Shown piece after piece: positions 1-8,642 of a stretch of 25,107 nucleotides of DNA. The DNA is taken from NCBI GenBank assembly GCA_009801015.1, contig VHZZ01000723.1:79934-105040 (forward strand), in the 5' to 3' direction. The position numbers were made by a program, and so were the translations under genes. Each line of letters begins with the position of its first letter. The stretch's first letter is position 1. The stretch is from Silene noctiflora (lineage: Eukaryota; Streptophyta; Magnoliopsida; Caryophyllales; Caryophyllaceae). The notes beneath the pieces were generated by a model. The model was not told the DNA's origin, did not search any database, and saw nothing but the letters and a program-made list of their open reading frames with translations.

Positions 1-185
1 CACATTAACATGCAGTAAAAAAAACAAGATTAAGATCAAAAACTAATTGTACACATAAACCCTAAAACTCGAAAACATTAATTGAAAAACAACAAATTGG
101 GGAAACTCTCAGATTTCAAATAACACTGCCAATAACAACAAATTAAANCTTAATCGAAGACAAAATTGAAAGTAAATATACTTAC

Positions 186-231
186 TCTTTGAAGTAGAAC
201 CCTCTGATGATGCCACAACCTTCCCACTCAT
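186..231 (-). CDS. Candidate first coding exon of an unidentified upstream gene (partial)
   Basis: Read on the minus strand, an ATG at 231 opens a short frame, MSGKVVASSEGSTSK, that runs into a strong plant donor (GTAAGT) at 185-180. The exon would be 46 bases and end in phase 1, and the rest of the gene would lie beyond position 1. The peptide is small, polar and Ser/Lys-rich, as many plant nuclear or ribosomal proteins are at their N-terminus, but I do not recognise it. Positions 1-185 would be intron 1; they are AT-rich and carry a telo-box-like AAACCCTAAA at 57-66. This gene would be divergent to ELF7. Only the ATG, the frame and the donor support it, so it could be chance. Confidence 0.3.
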
Positions 232-1425
232 GATCTGTTGTCGTTCTTCAACAATGAGGATGGCTTGAACATGAATTTGCTGAAAAATTGGGGAAATTTT
301 GGAGCAATTTCTGGAAAATAAGGGTAAGGGAAGATGAGAGGGTTTTGGAGTGAATGTAATAGAGAGGTAAAATCATAACATCTGGTAATTAAGCAAACAA
401 AGGGTATATCGGTCAATTTTTCACAAAAATGACCGAAATGTCCATCGTGGTGAAATTTTAGAAGAAAATGAATATTATGGCTATAATTTACAAAAAAAAT
501 TTAATAAGGCTGTAGGTTTCAAAAACTTATTTTTAAAAGACTGTAATCAAAAGTTTTCTCAACTTAAATTGAAATTTTTATTAAAAATAAAAAAGTGTAC
601 AATTTTTTTCCCTATTTTTTTTTTCTGAACACTAAATTACCATATTCACACATCGGACTATACACAGTCAGTCTACTCTATTGCTCTGCTTAATTTGCTT
701 ATATTTGTCCCCTCTTCTTCTTCTTCTTCATCTTCTTCTTTCTCCTCCCGATTTCTTTCCCTTTTTTAACAAATCCAACATATATATCCTTATTATCATC
801 TTCTTCATCTTTCTTCAAATATTTACATGATCCAAATTTGGGGAAAATTTGTCGAATTTTGATCGCAATTTACAAGGAAACAAATCAAACCCACAATCAG
901 GAACTTCACTAGTAGCAACAAGCCCAACAGTTGATTATTCAATGCAATTGCAATTCTTATATTATTATTATTATTGTAATTCTAATTTCTGGGTTTTATC
1001 TTAATTGCATAATTAGGGTTCTTCTTGATTAGTCAATCCCAAATTGAAAAGAGGGCCCTTTTGTTTTATAAAGTACCAATTTTTTAAATCGGGTTGATCG
1101 AATTTGGGGATTTTAGTAGTTTTATTTGTTTATGCGATTTCAGATTCTGTGTTTCTAGGGTTTGTTCGTACTATTTTGCAATCATAATATCGGCCGAATT
1201 GTTGATTTCGTTCGATTTTGTTCTCCTGTTGAAGGTTGTTTTCTTAGGGTTTTCAAATTTCTAATCTTTAATTTGAAACGTTAGTCAGGGTTTAGCTTAG
1301 AATTTGAAATTTGTAATATTTGTTTTTTGGTAATTTAGAAATCAAATTGTCGCAATTACTTATTGACGGAAAAAGTTTTAATCTTTTGTCCCAAATTTGG
1401 TGTTATAGTTTGAGAAATCGGGGAT
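232..1425. promoter_or_regulatory. Divergent upstream region and ELF7 5' leader
   Basis: No protein gene is seen here. The left part (about 420-620) is very AT-rich. From about 700 on, the sequence has the look of a plant 5' leader: a CT-rich tract, TATATAT at 780-786, and several AGGGTTT motifs (near 1157, 1245 and 1288). If transcription starts near the CT tract, the leader exceeds 600 bases and may hold a leader intron. Two short upstream frames sit in it: ATG 827 to stop 862 (11 residues) and ATG 942 to stop 1004 (20 residues, with five consecutive Tyr). The transcription start cannot be fixed from sequence alone. Confidence 0.4.
711..748 (+). repeat. CTT/CT-rich microsatellite
   Basis: A pyrimidine-only run, almost all CTT units, broken by a single CAT. 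Such tracts are common near transcription starts and in the leaders of plant housekeeping genes. Here it lies about 680 bases before the ELF7 start codon. Confidence 0.75.
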
Positions 1426-4400
1426 ATGGCGTCGTATAGGCCATTCCCGCCTCCGTCGCAACCACCATCATTCGCCCCACCACCACCACCGGCGCAAAAT
1501 TCTATTCCACCACCGCCACCGCGACCACAATCCCATGGAAATCAATTTCCTCAAAATTGGGGTTCAAACCCTCCCAATTTCCCCCAAAACTTTAGTCAAA
1601 TTCCTCCTAATTCGAATTTTCATGCTTACCAGTTACCGCCACCTCCTCCATCACAACAACCACCTCAGTACCAATTTCAGCCTCCACCACCACCCCCGCC
1701 GCCTGACTCATCTTATGCCCCACCCCCACCGCCCCCTCCACCTGGGGGACAAAACTCGGTTAATGCACACCCGCAGTATTTTCCCACTTCCCAATACTCA
1801 CAATTTAGTCAACAACAGCAGCCACCACCTCCGCCATCCTCACCTCCTCCTAGTTCGACTGCTCCCCCTCCCCCACCGCCTCCTGCGTCCCCACCACCAC
1901 CGCCACCCCCTCAGACCAAGGACAGAGATAGGAGGGTGTCCAAGGAGGGGCATCATCAGCAACAGCATGGTTCTAGTAGACAGCAAAAGCCTCCTGTGCC
2001 ACCTGGACATGCAAAAAAGACAAATGGGACTACAGGGAGGGTGGTTGAGACGGAGGAGGAGAGAAGGTTGAGGAAAAAGAGGGAGATGGAGAAGGCAAGG
2101 CAAGAGGAGAAACATAAGCAGCAATTGAAGGATGCGCATCATAGTAGACAGAAACCCCAGGTTCCTTCTTCCGGGCCCAAAGTTCATGGGTCGATTTCTG
2201 GGTCGAGGATTGGTGAGAAGCGGGCTGCTCCTGTGATGGCTGGTGATAGGGATGAAAACCCAATGAAGAGACAGACGGCTTTCATGTGCAGGATGAAGTG
2301 AGTATTTATCAGTATTTGATGTTTATGTCAGTTTACTGACTTTAAAACTGAGCGTAATGCTTAATTTGTTTGTAGTAGTTAGTGTGTATCTGTTTGCACA
2401 GCTTCCCCAATGTTCACGAGTATGAAGCGAGTATGTATCCATATTGAATGCTTATCTCTTAGGGGTCACTTTTATTTGAAGTTACACGGGTAATAGAGAA
2501 TGTCAAAACTATGGAAAAAAAAATGACAATAATAGACGAAAAATGGAATGGTGAAGAAAGTGTTGTGGGAATTCTATGGTGACCGGGTAACACATTATCA
2601 TAGGGATGTGCGTAACTACAACCTGTTTCTAAGGGTAAAGCATCATCTTCTTCATCTATCCACTACCACCACTACCTCCTACTTTTATTTGTATTTCCTT
2701 TAATTAGCTTCGTAATAATTATCCCGATCCTAGCAAGCCCTTAGTTTGTAACTTAAGTGTGATGACCTTTTTCCAGGAAATACATGCCTGACTTAGTAGA
2801 TTATTAATTTGATATGGATCTTGTGATGTGAAATTGAGCTTAGTGCTTATTGCTCATAGTCTTGTATCTATTTGTACTGTTTACTCAAAGTTCACATCCG
2901 CCTTCTCTTGCATTTTTGTTGGGCCTGCTTCTTGTTTGATTTGCTCTGCTGCACGACAACAGATGTATTGATCTATCCTGTATGTTGTGCTGCCAGGTTC
3001 CGGAATGAACTACCTGATCCATCTGCTCAACCGAAACTTATGACGCTTAAAAGAGATAAGGATAGGTATGCCTATCTATGTATTTTTTGTTGCTAGGTTC
3101 AGCCGTTCAGGTTGCATGTTTGCCTGTGCACAGCAATCGTAGCTTCGGAGGCTTTAGGCTGATTTTTGTTGTTTATTTCTATTTTATCAAGATACAAGGC
3201 TGGTGTATCTAATCTGGATTATGGGCTGATGTCTTTGCATTTGGCTGCAGATTTACCCGTTATACAATCACTTCATTGGAGAAAATGCACAAACCAAAGT
3301 TATATGTTGAACCTGATCTTGGCATTCCGCTTGATCTCCTTGATCTCAGTGTATACAAGTATATATTTCTTCTAGTTCAATTGACAATTTCAGTAAATAG
3401 TGATTTTTTTTATTTTACCACCTCACATCAATGGTTCCATATAAAGATTCATGTTAGGCGGCCCAAATCATTTTGGGACCAAAGTTCTCTCGTTTTTTTG
3501 CTTTGCCTTGATTTTTGTTATACACCTATTTACAGTCCCCCTAGAGAGAAACGCCCTCTTGCACCAGAAGATGAGGAGTTGCTACGTGATGATGAGGCAG
3601 TGACCCCGCTGAAAAAAGATGGAATTAGACGAAAAGAACGTCCTAGTGATCATGGTGTGTCATGGCTTGTTAAGACACAGTATATTTCTCCTCTTAGCAA
3701 CGAAGGGACTAAACAGGTTACTTTTTGATATTTAGTCACGTCTTCCAAGAAAGTTCAGTCACAAACGCATTTTGTGAACTAATTATGTGTGTATGCAGTC
3801 CCTAACTGAAAAACAAGCGAAAGAGTTGCGTGAATTGAAGGAGGGCCGTAACTTTCTGCATAATCTTAATGATAGGTTTGTGATACTTTAATTCATTAAT
3901 TGAGAATTTGAGTTAGTGTGGGCAGTTATAGTAGTTTCAGTATTCACCTGATCATGTTCTTTATTTTTAGGGAAAGACAGATTCAGGATATACTGGCGTC
4001 CTTTGAGGCTTGCAAGTCACGGCCTGTTCATGCTACTAACAAAAACTTGAAGCCTGTTGAGGTTCTGCCGCTGCTGCCTTACTTTGATCGGTATGCTATG
4101 ACACCTTGCAAGCGTGAAACTTGCAGCATTTCCACTGTGAATGTGATGATCACTGATTATTTAATAGCTATGTTATCAAAACTATCTATTTATGGTACAC
4201 TCAAATAACTTACTGAAACCCTTCACAAGCTTCTTTGTAGATGATTTGCAAATTCATCAACATCTGAACCAGTCGTACTTTATTCCTGTCCTGGTTGCAC
4301 ATTAGAAGTTGATTGGTTTCCTGTTCATTGTTGCTTTCTAATTGTGGAGCATTGGTGGGATGGTGATGACCTGTTATTGAATTCTTTGAGGATCATGATT

Positions 4401-6653
4401 AGACCTAGCAAAATGAGAAGTAGATTTCTTTTCCTGGTCATTGTTTCTTTTGTGCTGTAGCGGTGAATGGCAATGGGCTGTTCTTGGAGGATCTTGATTA
4501 GACCCGACAAAATGAAGACTCTAATTTGAAGTAGATCTGAGTAGAATAACCTGAGCGTGACCCAAACTCCAGTTTGATCCGTCTCGGCGAGGACCCATTC
4601 TGTTGTTAAACCCAAAATTGACCAGGCTGGAATGACATGACATGAAACCCCAATTCCGATATTACCCTGTCCAAAGTGACCCTAAGAGGACTTCAAATGA
4701 CTTACTAGGGAGAGTAGGAGTCATTTGAGATTATCTATTCTACATGTAAATTATCAAAAACCGTCATAGACATCACGTGAAATACCCGAACTAACCCAAC
4801 TGACCAGACTAGTAGCCGCTGACCTGTAAATGTTTCTATCCACAATGACCTTGAATTGAATTGAATTGACCCAACCAAAACTTCACATGACTTGATATCA
4901 GCACACTTGAAACGCAAAATGACCTGACTCGACCCCAAGTGTATGACCCGGCTTACACCCAACCCATACACATTTGCAAGGTGTACTCATGAGGATCATC
5001 AGGGCTGATATCCTACATTATTGCTGTTGTTTTCTTGTGCATGAAATTAAGATCTCTTGCTGAATCTTTTGTGATTACAATTTACAAATGCTACAGATAT
5101 GAGGATCAGTTTGTTGTGGCAAACTTCGATGGAGAACCTACTGCTGATGCAGAGATGTTCAGCAAAATGCCCAAAACTGTCCGTGAAGAAATTGAATCAA
5201 AGGTATGAGACCGACCAGCTAGTTTAGTCATTCATCAGCTCATATCCGAACAAATATTCATTAGAATACTTTCAGTAACTTGTATGAGCTAGTTTTTCCT
5301 GCTCTCAAGGTTTACGATTATTTAAAGCTTCCTAGGCTCGTGCAAGTAGAGATACCTTTTTTAATTGATTTAATATACATTCCTGCAGGCGGTTATGAAA
5401 AGCTTTACAGCGCCAGGCTCTGATCCTTCTAAGCCTGATAGGTTTTTGGGATACATGGCCCCCACACTAGACGAGGTACATGTGATTGTATGAGTTAAAC
5501 TTCAGTGTGATGCAACTGCGGCACACAAATCAGATGTCTGGTGGGTATTACGCACAAAAGAGAGATGAGTTAATTTTATGTCTTCTTTTGATAATACAGT
5601 TATCCAAGGACGTCTATGATGAAGATGAAGATGTCTCCTATACCTGGGTTCGAGAATATAATTGGGATGTATGTACTTCAATTTGATTTGGCATGGTTTT
5701 TTTTAAAAGTTCCTCCATTTTAGATCTAAGTCAAATGCACCTTGTGCTTTAACAGGTCAAAGGAGAAGACTTGGATGATCTCTCTACGTACTTTGTTTCG
5801 TTTGACGATGATACTGCCCGTTACTTGGTACCTGACTATACTTTTCTTCCCTGGCCCCATTCTCTTTGATAAGAATTATGATTATTGTTTGTTGTGCCAT
5901 CTTCTTGATGCAAGTTTTTGATGTACCATCGTCTTAATGCAAGTCTTTTGTTGTTATTGTAGCCGCTTCCTACCAAACTTGCATTGAGAAAGAGGCGGTC
6001 TAAGGAAGGCAAATCTCAAGACGAAAATGAGCAGTTTGTGGCGCCTGGCAAGCTGACAGTTAGGCGTAGAGAAATTACATCTGTCATTGAGCAGAAAGAA
6101 TCCACGGTATTATCTTCACTACCATTGTCTTGATTTCGATAGCATGAACTCGGTACTTGGGGTTAACTCTGAACTGGTAAACTGGCCCAAAACCGGAAAC
6201 ATATCCGAATGCAAACCCAAATGACCCGATTCGAATTATCTCGACCCGTACCAAACATAAGAACCTGGGTATGACGCGAACGAACTGGAACATACAGGGA
6301 TGCAAGCACCTGACCAGACTAACTGGAATGCAAGCATACAAGAACCTAGCCGACGTGAAAGACCCAATTGCAAGGTCTAGCTAGAATAGATGCAAACAAC
6401 CTTAACCCTGTGTTGAAACCAAAAGAGACGGTTGGGAATATAATAATATGATAATATCAACAGATATAAATCGTTAATGTTCTTTTTAAATGTTTAATTA
6501 TTTCAGAATCAATACTCAAGACATGGTGCGTCGACCTCGCAGAGAGTAGGATATGATTTTGAGGACGATGATCAAGAGCCTGTGGACGGAGGGGAGGATG
6601 ACCACATGGGTCAATATAGTGGAGCTGAAGCGGACGAGTATATGTCTGATTGA
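1426..6653 (+). CDS. ELF7: PAF1 / EARLY FLOWERING 7, Paf1-complex subunit (12 exons)
   Basis: Exons: 1426-2297, 2997-3065, 3251-3358, 3536-3716, 3799-3875, 3971-4090, 5097-5202, 5389-5475, 5600-5668, 5756-5827, 5963-6106, 6507-6653. All junctions are GT-AG and all phases close, giving 2052 bases and 683 residues. The product is the PAF1 subunit of the nuclear Paf1 complex, which rides on elongating RNA polymerase II and supports histone H2B ubiquitination and H3K4/K36 methylation; in Arabidopsis, ELF7 keeps FLC active and delays flowering. Residues 1-165 are extremely Pro-rich. A basic, charged helix (EEERRLRKKREMEKARQEE) follows near 210-235. The conserved Paf1 domain runs from about 286 (FMCRMKFRNELPDPSAQPK) to about 640, with MSWLVKTQYIS-like (here VSWLVKTQYIS), ASFEACKSRPVHATNKNL and YTWVREYNWDV blocks. 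The tail is acidic and ends EADEYMSD. From memory Arabidopsis ELF7 is nearer 590 residues; the extra length is mainly the Pro-rich N-terminus. The start is the first ATG of the open frame. Confidence 0.95.
1441..1917 (+). repeat. CCN-rich low-complexity DNA coding polyproline
   Basis: CCA/CCT/CCG/CCC codon runs in exon 1 of ELF7 encode stretches of up to nine consecutive prolines, spaced by Gln, Ser, Asn and aromatic residues. The mixed Pro codons show that this is not a pure recent microsatellite expansion and that proline is kept at the protein level. Such tracts bind SH3/WW/EVH1-type and profilin partners in other proteins; no partner can be named here. The complementary strand shows long spurious frames for the same reason. 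Confidence 0.8.
2298..2996 (+). other. ELF7 intron 1, no gene seen
   Basis: A 699-base intron (GTGAGT...CCAG) between the Pro-rich exon and the Paf1 domain. Two stretches, near 2349-2425 and 2835-2900, look like diverged copies of one another (TGAGC.TA.TGCTTA, then GTATCT.TTTG.AC). That would be an old local duplication. No RNA gene or recognisable transposon end is visible. Confidence 0.5.
4557..4982 (+). repeat. Degenerate GACCCGA-type repeat, copy 1 (ELF7 intron 6)
   Basis: Many imperfect copies of TGACCYRA / GACCCGA, spaced roughly 10-30 bases apart, for example GTGACCC, ATTGACC, AGTGACCC, ACTGACC, GCTGACC, AATGACC and ATGACCCGG. It fills much of intron 6 (4091-5096) and ends at ACCCATACACATTTGCAAGG. 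Similar GACCCGA-rich, poorly classified repeats are widespread in eudicot genomes. The stretch before it (4091-4556) shows no recognisable element. Confidence 0.55.
6140..6392 (+). repeat. Degenerate GACCCGA-type repeat, copy 2 (ELF7 intron 11)
   Basis: It has the same character as the intron 6 copy: AACTGG, AATGACCCGATTCG, TCGACCCG, CTGACCAGACTAACTGG and AAGACCC motifs in the same orientation. It ends in CCCAATTGCAAGGTCTAG, which resembles the end of the intron 6 copy. It takes up most of intron 11 (6107-6506). Confidence 0.55.
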
Positions 6654-7299
6654 GGAACTTCAAACATGATTTCTGAAGACTTAAAGGTTTCAGTCGACAT
6701 AATTTTGAGAGAAGTTTTAGAACATTTTTCCTTAGCCTCAGAGGTAAGATAGGAGTAGGCAGTAGGATTTTCTGCATTTACCTTTTTCAGATACAGTTAA
6801 TGAAACAAATCATTATGTGGTGAGCTGCAAGTCTGCAACCTCATTCAATGTGTTTGTAAAATTCTTTGGCAGGATATAGTATCTGAAAATAATTCCAGAA
6901 GTTACTGAAGAACTTGTTTACTGTTTTCTAAAGGCAACCCATGATTTAAAGTTTACCATCTTTTTCCGGATCACCAAAGTCGTTATTGCCCTGTGTACTT
7001 CTGGAAAAAGACGGTAAACATTTTTCCTTAGCCCTGTGTACTTTTCTTCGCGCAATAACTGAAATTTAACTGCTGTTGATAACTATCAAAATCAGTATTT
7101 TGGTAAAAAAAAAAAGAATTTGGCATCGTCTTTCATTCTTCCCTTTTTCTGTGCAAGAGACGATCTTGTTTTCATCTTGTTCCCAGGGCCAGAAGGGGCT
7201 TTGGCGCATCTAGTGAAAGGATAAGCTCTTTCCTTTGCATTTCGGCTTTCAACAAAGCACGAGATTTCTACACCTATTTAGAACCGTCATTTCTTTGTG

Positions 7300-7326
7300 C
7301 CCTAAGACAACCACTTTGGCTTAGGG
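7300..7326. other. Perfect 7 bp stem hairpin
   Basis: CCCTAAG at 7300-7306 is the exact inverse of CTTAGGG at 7320-7326, with a 13-base loop. It sits about 650 bases past the ELF7 stop codon. No downstream T-run or known RNA family was recognised. Confidence 0.45.
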
Positions 7327-7680
7327 GAAGAGTCATGGCGGTGGAGTTCTAAGAAAAGTATCCCGTGTCCCAAAATAATCTTCTTGTTTGTGAAATGCTT
7401 AGATATTAATTTATATAATTGAATAATGAAAAGTTGATTCAGAAACGGTCTTTTGTGTTGCTAACACAACTACTTACATCCGTTTCCCGTTTCCCGTTTA
7501 CCCTCCAATTTGTGAGAGGCATTGAGAATTTGTAGTCGTAATAATGAAAAGTACGAAGGAGAGAATATACGTAATCAGCAATATGATATTGAAAAAGGAA
7601 AGTAGGATGGTTTTTTTTATATTAAATCTATAGAAGCTCTTACCTCAGGGTTGGAATGGAAACGAGTGTACTTTTTCTTT

Positions 7681-7700
7681 AAAAAAAAAAAAAAAAAAAA
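7681..7700 (+). repeat. A20 homopolymer
   Basis: Twenty consecutive A, preceded by CTTTTTCTTT. It could be the tail of an old retroposon, but no matching flanking target duplication was found, so its origin is open. Confidence 0.85.
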
Positions 7701-8642
7701 CAGGACTTCATACGGTAGAGTGAAGGCTTTGAACCTCAGATAGTCGGATGTACATAACCAACACAAGGACTTCATATAACATACCCTGTACATCAGAAAG
7801 AAGATCCACAATACACGTAGTAGGAGGAATCAGAATGGTAAAACCGCACCCTCTTCGTAATTGATGGGTTTATCTTCCTAATCGCCTACAGCTACACCTC
7901 TAGCAGAATCAAATCATCATGCATTCGTACCTACAATAGGCAACTAATCAACATCAAAAATAAATTACATAGAAAATAGGTGGTAGAACAATGATATCAC
8001 CTCTTCCTCGTTAAAACTGGGACGAAAAGGGAAGTTATTTTTAACACTAGATCTCCAGATAACACATGTTGGTCGTCTTTGAGAAAAACAATTTAAAAGA
8101 AAAAAAAAAAAGCACCACACATAAAACCCTTTGCCCAATGGGAAAAAAAGGGATGAATGGCACCCATTTGCAAGTTATTTCTCCTTCAAATGCCTACAAA
8201 CCTCAATAGGTATGTTACTAGACACTTTAACACATGTTTTTCCGCGACATTTTGACTTCCCCCTTCGAATTATCTAAAATTCTCGAGTAAATGTACTCTG
8301 AAGGACGTTTACCTCTCCAATATCTTGCTCTTGATAGTCAAGTCTACTTAAATTAATGGTAGAGCCAACACTCATCCAAATTTAACAGAATCAGTCTCTC
8401 AGTTCCGTTTATATTTTGAGCAAAGAAGAATCATTCCATATAATCAAGAGACTAGAATATGCGTAGCGAAAATAAGAACTTGATGTTGCAAAAGAAGAGA
8501 AGTTACCAGCTCTCTGGTAAGAACAAAAAAACAAATTGGCCAGCCCTTAACAAAAACACTGAAATTCTTCACACGATTGAAGCCCTGCGCAACCAATCAC
8601 GAGAAAACTAACTATGAAAAAAGAGGATCAAAACAAAACAAA

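Larger units (their letters stand above)
6654..8642. other. Intergenic region between convergent 3' ends
   Basis: It holds the 3' untranslated regions of ELF7 (from the left) and MMS19 (from the right). No coding gene is seen. Visible structure is limited to A-runs (12 A near 7106-7117, 20 A at 7681-7700, 13 A near 8099-8112), one perfect small hairpin at 7300-7326, and a repeated GGACTTCATA (7704 and 7767). Poly(A) sites cannot be placed with confidence, and transcripts of the two genes may overlap here. Confidence 0.6.

Noticed and set aside
228-416. 62-codon minus-strand frame ending over the candidate ATG at 231
   Set aside because: No family resemblance and low-complexity composition. 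The stop overlaps the candidate start codon of the upstream exon, so at most it would be an upstream frame.
1535-2263. Several long frames overlapping ELF7 exon 1 on both strands (His/Leu- or Arg/Trp-rich)
   Set aside because: They are products of CCN-repeat codons read in other frames. Only the frame from 1426 continues into the conserved Paf1 domain.
3276-4208. Frames at 3276-3728 and 3918-4208 as separate small genes
   Set aside because: They are ELF7 exons 3, 4 and 6 read through into adjoining introns. The spliced model explains every conserved residue.
7140-7330. Possible snoRNA or other small RNA gene near the 7300 hairpin
   Set aside because: No C/D boxes, no convincing H and ACA boxes in the right spacing, and no plant snRNA promoter element was seen.
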